A stretch of 43,464 nt of DNA from an uncultured Rivibacter sp. (GCA_946481025.1 CAMLNA010000020.1:1-43464); one strand, 5' to 3'. Positions 17,421-27,267 are shown, numbered from the stretch's first letter. Program-made: numbers and translations. Notes: a model not told the origin generated them from the letters alone.

Positions 17421-18212
17421 ATGCCATCCAGCCTTCGCCTTCGTCCGGCCCGCCGGCCCCTCACACGCCTGGCCAGTGCCCTGGCTGCCCCGCTTGCAGC
17501 AGCGCTGCTCGTCAGCGGCTGCGCCAGCGAGCAGACCCGCACCGGCGGCAAGACCGAGGTGCTCATCTCCAGCGGCTCCGAAACGCAGCTGGCACGCTGC
17601 CGCAACAGCCTCGGGGCCGTGGCCATCACCGAGTCGGACACCAATGCGCAGGCACTCATATCAGCGGGGCTGCCGCGCTCGATGGCGCCGCTCGTGCGCC
17701 AGCTGCTGCTGCAAACCCGCTGCTTCGTGGTGGTCGACCGGGGCCCGGCCTTCGCGATGCTCGAGCGGGAAATGAAGCTGCGCGAACAACAGGGTGAGCT
17801 GCACGCCGCACAGGTGGCGGCCATGACGGCTGCCGACCTGCTGATGCGTGCCGAGATCGTGTTCCTCGAGCAGACCGGCGGGCAGCGCGGCGGCGTGGGT
17901 GCGCTGCTGAACAACGTGTTGGGCGGCGTGGCAGTCGAAACCCGCACGCGCGAAGCGCTGGTCGTGATGACGGTGGTGGACGTGCGCACGAGCGAGGTGC
18001 TGGCGGCGTCGTTCGGGCGCGGCACCAGCGAATCGTCCGGGGTGGGCAGCATCATCCTGGGCGGAGGGCTGCTGGCCATCGAAGGCGGCTGGCTCGACAC
18101 GCCGCAGGCCAAGCCTGTGGCCGCCGCGCTGGTCGACGCGTGGAACCAGCTGTTGCCACGACTCGCCGCGGTGAGCGACATGGCGGATGCGCCTCCCGCT
18201 GCGTCGAAATAG
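17421..18212 (+). CDS. CsgG/HfaB-like lipoprotein
   Basis: This is a 263-residue protein. A twin-Arg-containing n-region and a hydrophobic stretch end in the lipobox VSGC (LAAALLVSGCASEQTR). The mature part resembles the CsgG fold: a helix followed by RCFVVVDRGPAFAMLEREMKLREQQGEL, then LLMRAEIVFLEQT and a Gly-rich segment, then ETRTREALVVMTVVDVRTSEVLAASFGRGTSES. CsgG itself is the curli export channel; short relatives are outer-membrane lipoproteins of varied or unknown role. No curlin genes are near, so a curli role is not implied. ATG 17421 sits in a GC-rich context without a strong SD. Confidence 0.75.
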   Translation: MPSSLRLRPARRPLTRLASALAAPLAAALLVSGCASEQTRTGGKTEVLISSGSETQLARCRNSLGAVAITESDTNAQALISAGLPRSMAPLVRQLLLQTRCFVVVDRGPAFAMLEREMKLREQQGELHAAQVAAMTAADLLMRAEIVFLEQTGGQRGGVGALLNNVLGGVAVETRTREALVVMTVVDVRTSEVLAASFGRGTSESSGVGSIILGGGLLAIEGGWLDTPQAKPVAAALVDAWNQLLPRLAAVSDMADAPPAASK

Positions 18213-18292
18213 GCCGCTCGGCACGCCGATCAATTCGCGGCAACACGCGTTTCGACCGGTCACCGCTCGGGTATTGGAAGCGCGATACACCG

Positions 18293-18898
18293 GTGTCCGT
18301 GAAAAGCGCCGCCTTCCTGATGCTCGCCCTGGGTCGTCCCGCGCACATGGGCGCGCTCGCGCCGTCGTCGCGCCGGCTGGCCGACGCCATGGCCGAAGAG
18401 GCGGGCCGGGCGCGCTGCATGATCGAGCTGGGTGCCGGCACCGGCGCCATCACGGCAGCCTTGCGCGAACACCACCCCTGCATGCCGATGCTGGCGGTGG
18501 AGCTGCAACCGACGCTGGCCGACGCCCTGCAGGGCCGCTGGGACGGCGTGGAGGTGCGCTGCGGCGCGGCGCACCACATCCTGTGGCATGAAGCGCCCCG
18601 GCTGCCCGGCGAAACCGTGGTCGTGTCGTCGCTGCCGCTGCGCTCGCTGCCCGCACCGCTGCGCGCCGTGACGATCGACGCGTTGTGCGCCTTCGTGGGG
18701 GCACACCCCGCGCGCCGCCTGGTGCAGTACACCTACCAGCCCAGGGCGCCGTTTTCTCTGCCGGGCGGCAGCCCGCTGCGCTGGCAACGGCGCCGGCGGG
18801 TGTGGCGCAACCTCCCGCCGGCCGACGTGTGGGTCCTGGAGCGCTCGCCTGCGTCTCCGCTTGCGGGCGCTTGCGCGTCAGTGAGCCGGGGGGGGTGA
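18293..18898 (+). CDS. SAM-dependent methyltransferase, phospholipid N-methyltransferase-like
   Basis: About 201 residues from GTG 18293 (a GTG at 18299 is possible; no ATG fits). The start region KSAAFLMLALGRPAHMGALAPSSRRLADAM resembles PmtA-type enzymes (a GAxxPSSRxLA pattern), followed by the SAM-binding motif CMIELGAGTGAITAAL and a second block VVVSSLPLRSLPAPLR. Related enzymes methylate phosphatidylethanolamine; others of this subfamily modify rRNA, so the substrate is uncertain. The 3' end overlaps the convergent spoVR-family gene by 21 bp. Confidence 0.7.
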   Translation: MSVKSAAFLMLALGRPAHMGALAPSSRRLADAMAEEAGRARCMIELGAGTGAITAALREHHPCMPMLAVELQPTLADALQGRWDGVEVRCGAAHHILWHEAPRLPGETVVVSSLPLRSLPAPLRAVTIDALCAFVGAHPARRLVQYTYQPRAPFSLPGGSPLRWQRRRRVWRNLPPADVWVLERSPASPLAGACASVSRGG

Positions 18899-20512
18899 CA
18901 CCGTCCAGCGGCGCTTGGTCTCGCCGTGGCTGTCGACGCTGTCGAGGTGCACGGGGAAGCCCCACAGCCGGGCGACGTGCTTCAGGACTTCCTGCGCGTC
19001 GTCGTTCAGGGGGCGCGCGTTGTGCTGCGTGTGCCGCAGCGTGAGCGAGCGGTCGCCGCGCAGGTTGACGCTCCATACCTGGACGTTGGGCTCGCGCGAA
19101 CCCAGGTCGTACTGCTTGGCCAGCGCCTCGCGCAGATGGCGATAGCCGATGTCGTCGTGGATGGCGCTCACCTCGAGCTCGGGGTCCTGGCTGTCATCCT
19201 TGATCGCGAACAAGCGGAACTCTCGCATCAGCCGCGGGCTGAGGAACTGACCGACGAAGCTCTCGTCCTTGAAGTTGCGCATCGCGTAGTCGAGCGTCTT
19301 CAGCCAGTCGCTGCCGGCGATGTCCGGGAACCACGCGCGGTCTTCCTCGTCGGGGTTCTGGCAGATGCGCTTGAGGTCGGTGTACATCGCAAAGCCGAGC
19401 GCGTACGGGTTGATGCCGCTGTACGCGCGGTGCCCCACCGGCGGCTGGAACACCACGTTCGTATGCGACGACAGCCACTCGATCATCATCCCGTCGGCCA
19501 GCAGGCCGTCTTCGTACATGGTGTTGAGCAGCGTGTAGTGCCAGAAGGTGGCCCAACCTTCGTTCATGACCTGGGTCTGGCGCTGCGGGTAGAAGTACTG
19601 CGCGACCTTGCGCACGATGCGCACGATCTCGCGCTGCCAGGGCTCCAGCAGCGGCGCGTTCTTCTCGATGAAGTACAGCAGGTTCTCCTGCGGCTCCTCG
19701 GGGAAACGGCGTGCGGTGTCTTCGCCGTGCGACTTGCCGGCCTTCTTGGGCAGCGTGCGCCACAGGTCGTTGATCTGCCGCTGCGCATAAGCCTCGCGGT
19801 CTTCGCGGCGGGCCTGTTCCTGCGCCAGCGAAAGCTTCTGCGGCCGGCGATAGCGGTCGACGCCGTGGTTCATCAGCGCATGGCAGGAGTCCAGCGTCTC
19901 TTCCACCGCCTGGATGCCGTGGCGCTCTTCGCATTCGGCCACGTACTTCTTGGCGTAGACCAGGTAGTCGATGATGGACGAGGCATCCGTCCACATGCGG
20001 AACAGGTAGTTGCCCTTGAAGAAGCTGTTGTGCCCGTAGGCCGCATGCGCAATCACCAGCGCCTGCATGGCGGTGGTGTTCTCCTCCATCAGGTAGCTGA
20101 TGCAGGGGTTGGAGTTGATGACGATCTCGTAGGCCAGGCCCATGTGGCCGCGCTTGTAGTTCTTCTCGGTCGAGATGAATTCCTTGCCATAGCTCCAGTG
20201 CCGGTAGTTCACCGGCATGCCCACGCTGGCGTAGGCATCCATCATCTGCTCGGAAGTGATGATCTCGAGCTGGTTCGGGTAGGTGTCGAGCCCATAGCTC
20301 TGGGCCGTGCTGCGGATCGCGGCGTGGTACTCCTCGATCAGCTCGAACGACCAGTCCGAACGATCAGGCAGCGTTTTCTCGGCCCGCGGCCGGCGCACCA
20401 CCTGGGTGGAGAGCTTCACCGGAGGTTGCGGCGGCGGCAGTTCGCTGCCGGTGAACAGGTCGGGGGTCGGGTTGTCCACGACGGGTGCGGTATCGGTCGA
20501 GCGTCGCTTCAT
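18878..20512 (-). CDS. ycgB: SpoVR family protein (YcgB)
   Basis: This is a 544-residue protein. Diagnostic stretches include WSFELIEEYHAAIRSTAQSYG, LDTYPNQLEIITSEQMMDAY, MPVNYRHWSYGKEF, MGLAYEIVINSNPCISYLMEENT and QTQVMNEGWATFWHY. In Bacillus the homologue affects spore cortex formation; in Gram-negatives it belongs to a stress/stationary-phase module with PrkA and YeaH, and its chemistry is unresolved. Conserved His/Glu residues (HAAYGHNSFFKGN, NEGWATFWHY) hint at a metal site. Its ATG overlaps the yeaH stop by 4 bases. It is the third gene of the prkA operon. Confidence 0.95.
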   Translation of the reverse strand: MKRRSTDTAPVVDNPTPDLFTGSELPPPQPPVKLSTQVVRRPRAEKTLPDRSDWSFELIEEYHAAIRSTAQSYGLDTYPNQLEIITSEQMMDAYASVGMPVNYRHWSYGKEFISTEKNYKRGHMGLAYEIVINSNPCISYLMEENTTAMQALVIAHAAYGHNSFFKGNYLFRMWTDASSIIDYLVYAKKYVAECEERHGIQAVEETLDSCHALMNHGVDRYRRPQKLSLAQEQARREDREAYAQRQINDLWRTLPKKAGKSHGEDTARRFPEEPQENLLYFIEKNAPLLEPWQREIVRIVRKVAQYFYPQRQTQVMNEGWATFWHYTLLNTMYEDGLLADGMMIEWLSSHTNVVFQPPVGHRAYSGINPYALGFAMYTDLKRICQNPDEEDRAWFPDIAGSDWLKTLDYAMRNFKDESFVGQFLSPRLMREFRLFAIKDDSQDPELEVSAIHDDIGYRHLREALAKQYDLGSREPNVQVWSVNLRGDRSLTLRHTQHNARPLNDDAQEVLKHVARLWGFPVHLDSVDSHGETKRRWTVSPPPAH

Positions 20513-21792
20513 GCGTCCACCCCCTCCTTCTTGAACAGCTCGCGGAACACCGGGTAGATGTGCGAGGGCTCCAGCACCTTGCGCATGGCGAAGTGCGGAT
20601 AGATCTCGGCAATCTGCTGGTATTCCTCCCAGAGGTTCTGCTCGGGCTCGGCCACCTGCACGTAGGCGAAGTAGCGGCACAGCGGCAGCAGCTGTTCACT
20701 CACGATCTCGCGGCAGCGGCCGCTGTCGTGGTGCCAGTTGTCGCCGTCGCTGGCCTGCGCGCCGTAGATGTTCCATTCACTCGTCGGGAATCGCTGCTTG
20801 ATGATGTCGTGCATCATTACCAGCGCACTCGACACGACCGTGCCGCCGGTTTCGGTGGCGTGGAAGAAGTTCTCCTCGTCGACTTCCTGTGCCTGCGTGT
20901 GGTGGCGGATGAACACCAGCTCGATGTGGTCGTAGTGCCGGGTCAGGAACAGGTACAGCAGGATGAAGAAGCGCTTGGCGAGGTCCTTGCGCTGCTCGTC
21001 CATCGAGCCCGACACGTCCATCAGGCAGAACATCACCGCCTTGGTGGTGGGTACCGGCACCTTGACGCGGCTGCGAAAGCGCAGGTCGATCGGGTCGAGG
21101 TACGGGATGCGCTCGACCCGCCCGCGCAGGAAGGCGATGCGCTCCTCGGTGGCCTTGATCTCGGCCGTGGTGACGGGATCACCCGGCAGCGCGGTCCGCA
21201 GCAGTTCTTCGAGACGCGCCTGCAGCTCGCGCAACTCGCGGCGCCAGTCGGCGCCGATGGCGATGCGGCGGCCGATGGCGCCCCGCATCGAGCGCACCAC
21301 ATGCAGGTTGTTGGGGGTGCCGTCGCTGGTGAAGCCCGCGCGGTGGCTTTTGTACTCGGGCACCTCGGCCAACGAGGTCTTCACGAGGTTGGGCAAGGCC
21401 AGGTCTTCGAAGAAGACCTGCATGAACTCTTCCTTGCTGAGATGGAAGACGAAGTCGTCCTCGCCCTCGCCGCTGTCGCTGGCCTGCGAGCCGCCGCCAC
21501 CGCCCTGCCCGCCCTGCGGCCGCTCGATGCGGTCGCCCTTGACGTATTCGCGGTTGCCGGGGTGCACCATCTCGCGCTGGCCGCCCTGGCCATGGCCGAA
21601 CACCGGTTCGGACACATCACGCTTGGGGATGTGGATGTTCTCGCCCTGCTCCATGTCGCGGATGCCGCGCTGGCTGACCGCCTTGCGCACCGCTTCCTTG
21701 ATCTGCTCCCGGTAGCGGCGCAAGAAACGCTCGCGGTTGCCGATGGACTTGTTCTTGCCCGCCAGCCTGCGATCGATGATCTGCTGAAGCAT
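20509..21792 (-). CDS. yeaH: YeaH/YhbH family protein (DUF444, von Willebrand A-like)
   Basis: This is a 427-residue protein. The N-terminal part (MLQQIIDRRLAGKNKSIGNRERFLRRY) and the Gly-rich linker (GGQGGGGGSQASDSGEGEDDF) are typical. The C-terminal half is vWA-like: AVMFCLMDVSGSMDEQRKDLAKRFF carries DxSGS of a MIDAS metal site, with ETGGTVVSSAL further on. It acts with PrkA, possibly as its partner or substrate. It is 53 bp after prkA and overlaps spoVR by 4 bp. ATG 21792 follows an SD-like stretch. Confidence 0.95.
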   Translation of the reverse strand: MLQQIIDRRLAGKNKSIGNRERFLRRYREQIKEAVRKAVSQRGIRDMEQGENIHIPKRDVSEPVFGHGQGGQREMVHPGNREYVKGDRIERPQGGQGGGGGSQASDSGEGEDDFVFHLSKEEFMQVFFEDLALPNLVKTSLAEVPEYKSHRAGFTSDGTPNNLHVVRSMRGAIGRRIAIGADWRRELRELQARLEELLRTALPGDPVTTAEIKATEERIAFLRGRVERIPYLDPIDLRFRSRVKVPVPTTKAVMFCLMDVSGSMDEQRKDLAKRFFILLYLFLTRHYDHIELVFIRHHTQAQEVDEENFFHATETGGTVVSSALVMMHDIIKQRFPTSEWNIYGAQASDGDNWHHDSGRCREIVSEQLLPLCRYFAYVQVAEPEQNLWEEYQQIAEIYPHFAMRKVLEPSHIYPVFRELFKKEGVDA

Positions 21793-21845
21793 GGAAGCCC
21801 CTGCCTTGATGTGTGCCGTCGCCGTCGTCGTCTCCTGGTGCGTAT

Positions 21846-23768
21846 TCAAGAACTCTTGCGCACGCGCAGGTACCACTCGCAAAGCAGGCGCACCTGCTTG
21901 GGCGTGTAGCCCTTGTCGACCATGCGCGTCACGAAGTCCTCGTGCTTCTTGGCCTCGTCGGCGCTCGCCTTCGCATTGAAGCTGATGACCGGCAGCAGCT
22001 CCTCGGTGTTGGAGAACATCTTCTTCTCGATCACCGTGCGCAGCTTCTCGTAGCTGGTCCACACCGGGTTCTTGCCCTGGTTGTTGGCCCGCGCGCGCAG
22101 CACGAAGTTGACGATCTCGTTGCGGAAGTCCTTCGGATTCGCAATGCCCGCCGGCTTCTCGATCTTCTCGAGTTCGGCATTGAGCGCCGCGCGGTCGAAC
22201 ACCTCGCCGGTGTCGGTGTCGCGGTACTCGTGGTCCTGGATCCAGTAGTCGGCATACGTGACGTAGCGGTCGAAGATGTTCTGGCCGTACTCGCTGTAGC
22301 TCTCGAGGTAGGCGGTCTGGATCTCCTTGCCGATGAACTCGGCATACCGCGTGGCCAGGTGCTCCTTGATGAAGGCCAGGTACTTCTGCTCGGTCTCCTG
22401 CGGGAACTGCTCGCGCTCGATCTGCTGCTCGAGCACGTACATCAGGTGCACAGGGTTGGCGGCCACTTCAGAAGAATCGAAGTTGAAGACCTTCGACAGG
22501 ATCTTGAAGGCGAAGCGCGTGGACACGCCGCTCATGCCTTCGTCCACGCCGGCGTAGTCGCGGTATTCCTGGTAGCTCTTGGCCTTGGGGTCGGTGTCCT
22601 TCAGGTTCTCGCCGTCGTACACCAGCATCTTCGAAAACAGCGAGGAGTTCTCGGGCTCCTTCAGCCGGGTGAGGATGGCGAACTGCGACATCATCTTGAG
22701 CGTGCCGGGCGCGCACTTGGCTTCGGCCAGCGACGAGCCGCGGATGAGCTTCTCGTAGATGTGGATCTCTTCCGAGACGCGCAGGCAGTACGGCACCTTG
22801 ACGATGTAGATGCGGTCGAGGAAGGCTTCGTTGTTCTTGTTGTTGCGGAAGGCCTTCCACTCGCTCTCGTTGCTGTGCGCCAGCACGATGCCGTCGAAGG
22901 GGATGGCGCCGAAGCCCTCGGTGCCCTTGAAGTTGCCTTCCTGGGTCGCCGTCAGCAGCGGGTGCAGCACCTTGATCGGCGCCTTGAACATCTCGACGAA
23001 CTCCAGCAGCCCCTGGTTGGCCAGGCACAGGCCACCGGAATAGCTGTAGGCATCGGGGTCGTCCTGCGCGTAGGTCTCGAGCTTGCGGATGTCGACCTTG
23101 CCGACCAGCGAGGAGATGTCCTGGTTGTTCTCGTCGCCCGGCTCGGTCTTGGCCACGGCGATCTGCTTGAGCACGCTGGGGTGGCGCTTGACCACCTTGA
23201 AGCGGCGGATGTCGCCGCCGAATTCTTCGAGGCGCTTCACCGCCCACGGGCTCAGGATGCGGTTCAGGTAGCGCCGCGGGATGTTGTATTCCTTCTCGAG
23301 GATGGCGCCGTCCTCGTCGGGGTCGAACAGGCCCAGCGGCGACTCGTTCACCGGCGAACCCTTGAGGGCATAGAACGGCACTTCCTGCATCAGCTGCTTC
23401 AGCCGCTCGGCGATCGAGCTCTTGCCGCCCCCCACCGGGCCCAGCAGGTAGAGGATCTGCTTCTTTTCCTCGAGGCCCTGGGCCGCATGGCGGAAGTACG
23501 ACACGACCTGCTCGATCGAGTCTTCCATGCCGTAGAACTCGGCAAAGGCCGGGTAACGCTTGATGACCTTGTTGGCGAAGATGCGTGACAGGCGCGGATC
23601 GTTGCGCGTGTCGACCAGCTCCGGGTCACCGATGGCCTTGAGCATGCGCTCGGCTGCGGTGGCATAGGCCAGTGGCTCCCGCTTGCAGATGTCGAGGTAC
23701 TCCTCGAGCGAGAGCTCCTCTTCGCGGGTGCGTTCGTATCGCGCAGTGAAGTTGCTGATCACGTCCAT
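21846..23768 (-). CDS. yeaG: PrkA (YeaG) serine protein kinase, AAA+ type
   Basis: This is a 640-residue, full-length PrkA. MDVISNFTARYERTREEELSLEEYL is the standard N-terminus. The AAA part has Walker A GPVGGGKSSIAERLK and SPVNESPLGLFDPDEDG; the C-terminal part carries the distant kinase-like region. In E. coli YeaG with YeaH governs responses to nitrogen starvation and stationary phase. A strong SD (GGAGGT, 7 bases before ATG) is present. First gene of prkA-yeaH-spoVR. I looked for a sigma-54 promoter upstream and found only a poor match. Confidence 0.97.
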   Translation of the reverse strand: MDVISNFTARYERTREEELSLEEYLDICKREPLAYATAAERMLKAIGDPELVDTRNDPRLSRIFANKVIKRYPAFAEFYGMEDSIEQVVSYFRHAAQGLEEKKQILYLLGPVGGGKSSIAERLKQLMQEVPFYALKGSPVNESPLGLFDPDEDGAILEKEYNIPRRYLNRILSPWAVKRLEEFGGDIRRFKVVKRHPSVLKQIAVAKTEPGDENNQDISSLVGKVDIRKLETYAQDDPDAYSYSGGLCLANQGLLEFVEMFKAPIKVLHPLLTATQEGNFKGTEGFGAIPFDGIVLAHSNESEWKAFRNNKNNEAFLDRIYIVKVPYCLRVSEEIHIYEKLIRGSSLAEAKCAPGTLKMMSQFAILTRLKEPENSSLFSKMLVYDGENLKDTDPKAKSYQEYRDYAGVDEGMSGVSTRFAFKILSKVFNFDSSEVAANPVHLMYVLEQQIEREQFPQETEQKYLAFIKEHLATRYAEFIGKEIQTAYLESYSEYGQNIFDRYVTYADYWIQDHEYRDTDTGEVFDRAALNAELEKIEKPAGIANPKDFRNEIVNFVLRARANNQGKNPVWTSYEKLRTVIEKKMFSNTEELLPVISFNAKASADEAKKHEDFVTRMVDKGYTPKQVRLLCEWYLRVRKSS

Positions 23769-24222
23769 CGTTTGACCTCCAATCCTCTACCGAGCTATTG
23801 CGGAGGCGGCGTCGCACGTGTTGCGCGTGGCAGGCCACGTGATGCGCTACCTGGCTGACTCAAAGATCGTTCAAATCCGTGCCTTGCAAGTGCGGAGAAG
23901 AGCTGCCTTTGCCGCCCTGTTCTCGCATGCGTTGCAAGGAGCATGCCCCTTTCCGGCGCATCGCGCTACCGCCGAACAAAGGGAACCCTGTTTCGCGCGC
24001 AAGTTCCTCAGGTCATACGTTGTCAACGCACGTGCTGCCGCACGGCGCCGGCGCGTGCATCCGTACTCGATGCCGCATCCATGGAATGCATGCTGCGCCT
24101 TTTTCTGGCGGAGTTGTTTTAGGGATTAACCCTTTTTGCGTCAAGATTTTGCGCAGCGGGCGCGCGTGCACGCGCGGTGCTCAGCCGCGCACCGCCGATG
24201 AGACGCAGGTAGAAGCGCGGCG
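23769..24222. other. 454-bp intergenic region between prkA and parB
   Basis: No convincing gene. Local base composition is more AT-rich than the surroundings near 24,110-24,150. It contains the prkA SD and untranslated leader, a small inverted repeat AGGGATTAACCCT (24121-24133), a perfect 16-bp palindrome CGCGCGTGCACGCGCG at 24161-24176, and a 7-bp stem GCGGTGC/GCACCGC around 24174-24195. The latter two lie just past the parB stop and may form the end of the parB transcript, although no T run follows on that strand. Confidence 0.6.
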
Positions 24223-25119
24223 CTATTCCTGGCGGCCGCGCAGCTTGTCGATCAAGCCATTGAGTTCGTCGAGCGAGCCGAAGGCGATGGCCACCTCTCC
24301 CTGCTCGCCGCGCTTGGTGCGCTTCTTGACGCGGATCTCGATCGGCGCAGTCAGAAGGTCGGCCAGTTCTTCCTCGATGCGCAACAGGTCGCGCGGCTTG
24401 TCGGCCTTGATGCGCATCAGCGGCGCCTGCCGGCCCTTGGCGGCGCGCGCCACCAGCTTCTCGGCTTCACGCACCGAAAGCTTCTTCGCCGCGATCTCGT
24501 TGGCACTGGTGATCTGATGGGCACGGTCGAGCGCCAGCAGCGCCCTCGCATGGCCCATGTCGAGGTCGCCGGCCATCAGCATGTGCTGCACCGGCTCGGC
24601 CAGGTTGAGCAGGCGCAGCAGGTTCGATGCCGCACTGCGCGAACGGCCCACCGCCTGCGCGGCCTGCTCGTGCGTGAGGCCGAACTCGTCGGTCAGGCGC
24701 TTGAGGCCTTGTGCTTCCTCGAGCGGGTTGAGGTCCTCGCGCTGGATGTTCTCGATCAGCGCCATCACGGCGGCGGCTTCGTCCGGCACTTCCTTCACGA
24801 GCACCGGCACCTCATCCAGCCCGGCCAGGCGGGCAGCGCGCGAGCGGCGTTCGCCGGCGATGATCTCGTAGCGCCCGGCGGCCACCGGCCGCACGAGGAT
24901 GGGCTGCATCACGCCCTGCGACTTGATGCTCTCGGCCAGCTCGTACAGCGAGCCTTCGTCCATGCGCGTGCGCGGCTGGTACTTGCCGGGCTGCAGCGCA
25001 TCGAGCCTCAGCGTGGTGGGCGTGCGGGCGGCGTCGCCGCCGGCCGGCGCGTCGGGGACCTTGGGACCGAGCAGCGCCTCGAGGCCGAGACCGAGACCTT
25101 TGGGTTTTTTCGTGACCAT
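24223..25119 (-). CDS. parB: Chromosome-partitioning protein ParB
   Basis: This is a 298-residue protein. The N-terminus [18 protein letters not shown] is the ParA-interacting type; [31 protein letters not shown] and [18 protein letters not shown] (the GERRxRA CTP-binding box), then the KorB-like [29 protein letters not shown]. It is a CTP-dependent clamp that loads at parS and spreads. Three parS-like sites lie 4.6-5.8 kb away in rsmG and mnmG. Unusually it is not adjacent to parA: three unrelated genes lie between. Confidence 0.97.
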   Translation of the reverse strand: MVTKKPKGLGLGLEALLGPKVPDAPAGGDAARTPTTLRLDALQPGKYQPRTRMDEGSLYELAESIKSQGVMQPILVRPVAAGRYEIIAGERRSRAARLAGLDEVPVLVKEVPDEAAAVMALIENIQREDLNPLEEAQGLKRLTDEFGLTHEQAAQAVGRSRSAASNLLRLLNLAEPVQHMLMAGDLDMGHARALLALDRAHQITSANEIAAKKLSVREAEKLVARAAKGRQAPLMRIKADKPRDLLRIEEELADLLTAPIEIRVKKRTKRGEQGEVAIAFGSLDELNGLIDKLRGRQE

Positions 25120-25171
25120 GGCGGCGGATTGTCCCCGACAAAACCGCGCGTCCCGCGACGCCGTCGGCAGC

Positions 25172-25717
25172 TCAGCGCTCGACCAGGGCCTGCAGGAGCG
25201 CCCGGCCTTCCGGCCAGTCGCCCAACGCCGAGTCGCCGTTGATGTGGCCGCGCGCGCCAATGGATACCAGCTCGGCGCCCCAGTCGGCCGCCAGCCCCGC
25301 GGCACGGCCCGGTGAGCAGAACGGGTCGTCCTGGCTCACCACGGCCAGCGCCGGGAATGGCAGCCGCCGGCGGGGCATGGGGCGCCAGTTGTGCAATTGC
25401 GGCGGCGTGTCGTCACGTTCCACGTCGGGCGGTGCCACCAGCAGGGCCGCCTTCACCCGATGCAGCTGCCGGCTGTGCGAGGCCCAGGCCGCCACCAGCT
25501 GGCACCCCAGGCTGTGCGCCACCAGCAGGGCCGGCTGCTCGCTGGTCAGCAGCTCCTCCTCGAGCCGCGCCATCCAGTCGCCGCGTCGCGGCCAGTGCCA
25601 GTCGTCCTGCACCACGCGCCGGTCGCCGAAAGCCGCTTCCCAGCGGCTTTGCCAGTGGCCCGGGCCGGAGTCGAGCCAGCCCGGCAGCAGCAGGATGCGC
25701 ACAGCGTCGCCGCTCAC
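25172..25717 (-). CDS. RBBP9/YdeN-family serine hydrolase
   Basis: This is a 181-residue single-domain alpha/beta hydrolase. LLLPGWLDSGPGHWQSRWE is the family N-terminus; the nucleophile elbow is AHSLGC (Ser in LxxxHSLG), the acid is in SQDDPFC and the His is in GARGHING, giving a complete triad. The substrate is unknown. It lies 52 bp upstream of parB and 8 bp downstream of the S41 peptidase gene, on the same strand, so it is part of the insertion that separates parA from parB. Confidence 0.9.
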   Translation of the reverse strand: MSGDAVRILLLPGWLDSGPGHWQSRWEAAFGDRRVVQDDWHWPRRGDWMARLEEELLTSEQPALLVAHSLGCQLVAAWASHSRQLHRVKAALLVAPPDVERDDTPPQLHNWRPMPRRRLPFPALAVVSQDDPFCSPGRAAGLAADWGAELVSIGARGHINGDSALGDWPEGRALLQALVER

Positions 25718-25725
25718 GGCCGGTT

Positions 25726-27267
25726 CTATCGCGGCAGCGGCAGGTGGATGCGGCTTTCGCGCTGCGGCCCCCGCAGCACGTTGCCGTCGCTCACCGGCTG
25801 GCCCTGCTTGAAGGCGGCCTGCGCCTGCTTGCCCAGGCCCAGCGGCACCGGCGGGCAGGCATTGCCGTTGGCCCGCATGTACAAGGCCGTCGCGAGCTTG
25901 GCCTCGTTGACGTCGCCGAGCGGTCGGCCAAGGTCGTCACCCGCCGTGCAGGTGGCCGCAAAGCCGTCGGCGTAGTCGCCGAAGCCCTTGGCATTGACGC
26001 CCTTGAACTCGATCGGGAAATACGAGATGCCGCAGTTGTCCTCGGCCGTGAAGCCATACGGCTTGCCGCAGGTGGTGGTGCCAACGATGTTCACCTGCAC
26101 GTCGATGCCGCGCAGGCCGTTGATGACGGACTCGCTGGCCGAGCAGGTGCCGCCGCTGGTGAGCACATAGACCCTCGTGAGGTTCAGCGACGGCAGGGGC
26201 TGCTGGTTCGTGCACTGGAAGTTGGCGTTCAGGATGCACGACGTGCTGTAGAACGGCGTGCCGGGGGCCGCGTTGTCCGCCTTGCGCTTGTTGTTGTACT
26301 GGAATTTCTCGAACACCAGACCTTGGGTGCGGCTCTGGCCGGCGATCATGTACGCCAGCTCGCTGGCGATGAAGATGTAGCCGCCGCCGTTGTAGCGCAG
26401 GTCGAGCACGAGGTCGCTGACGCCTTGCGAGCGCAGCGAATTGACCGCATTGATCAGCTGCTGCTCGGCAGGCACGATGTGGTCGTTGAAGACGATGTAG
26501 CCGACCTTCTGGCCATCGCCCGCGGTGATCACCTGCGTGACCAGCACGGGTGTCTTGGTGATCGCGGCCGCGGTGAACGTGCGGGTCAGGTTCGCGCTGC
26601 CGGCGCGGCTGAACACGAAGGAGAAGGTGCCGGCGCTGCTGGGGAACAGCGCGGCGTTCAGCACGGCCACACCCGCGGAGGTGCCGTCGTCGGCGCTCAC
26701 GCCGTTCACGCTCACCAGCGTGTCGCCGCGCTGCAGGCCGGCGCTCGCCGCCATCGAGCCGGGCTCGACGTAGGCAATGCGGATGCTGCGCGGGGGCGTG
26801 GGCGACAGCATCGACCATTCGATGCCGTAGCCCAGCGCCACGCCCGAGCCCGCCAGGTCGTTCCAGGCCCTGGTGGGGTAGGTGAAGCTGAAGCGGTCGC
26901 GGAATTGGCCGCTGGGGGTGAGCACCGGCGTGCGCAGGGCGTTGAAGTAGCCGTCGATGGAGTCGTAGAAGCCGCTGGGCGTGTCGACGCTGTATGGCGC
27001 TGCATTGGCGTCGACGTTGGGCATCTCGTCGTACCAGAGGTAGGCGCTGTTCATGTACGAACGCACCCATGCCTTCTCGCTGGACAGCGAACCGCTGGTG
27101 ATCGCCCGTGTCGCGTCGCCTCGGTAAGGGTTGTTGGGTGAGCACTGCTGGGCGGCAGGCAGGACGTCGCCGCCTGATCCGCCCCCGCCTCCGCAGGCCG
27201 TCAGCAGGCAAGCACCCATGAATGCAGCCAGGCCCCTGAATTTGCAGGCTCGGTTCAAGAAGTTCAT
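25726..27267 (-). CDS. S41-family (C-terminal processing-like) peptidase, lipoprotein
   Basis: This is a 513-residue protein with a lipobox LLTACGGGGGSGG after a signal peptide (FRGLAAFMGACLLTAC). A PDZ-like segment covers VEPGSMAASAGLQRGDTLVSVNGVSADD. The protease core has LVLDLRYNGGGYIFIASELAYMI and TSGGTCSASESVINGLRGI (catalytic Ser in SAS) followed by GTTTCGKPYGF, which supplies the position of the Lys. It probably acts in the periplasm or on the cell surface, cutting unfolded C-termini. Two Cys-rich regions suggest disulfides. It lies between parA and parB. Confidence 0.88.
   Translation of the reverse strand: MNFLNRACKFRGLAAFMGACLLTACGGGGGSGGDVLPAAQQCSPNNPYRGDATRAITSGSLSSEKAWVRSYMNSAYLWYDEMPNVDANAAPYSVDTPSGFYDSIDGYFNALRTPVLTPSGQFRDRFSFTYPTRAWNDLAGSGVALGYGIEWSMLSPTPPRSIRIAYVEPGSMAASAGLQRGDTLVSVNGVSADDGTSAGVAVLNAALFPSSAGTFSFVFSRAGSANLTRTFTAAAITKTPVLVTQVITAGDGQKVGYIVFNDHIVPAEQQLINAVNSLRSQGVSDLVLDLRYNGGGYIFIASELAYMIAGQSRTQGLVFEKFQYNNKRKADNAAPGTPFYSTSCILNANFQCTNQQPLPSLNLTRVYVLTSGGTCSASESVINGLRGIDVQVNIVGTTTCGKPYGFTAEDNCGISYFPIEFKGVNAKGFGDYADGFAATCTAGDDLGRPLGDVNEAKLATALYMRANGNACPPVPLGLGKQAQAAFKQGQPVSDGNVLRGPQRESRIHLPLPR

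Noticed and set aside
17421..18212. Curli secretion system from the CsgG-like lipoprotein
   Set aside because: No curlin, CsgE, CsgF or CsgB genes are near; the fold alone does not imply curli export.
23769..23900. Possible sigma-54 promoter upstream of prkA (an AGGCACG...TTGAA stretch on the minus strand)
   Set aside because: It lacks the GC of the -12 element at the correct spacing, so it does not meet the sigma-54 pattern.
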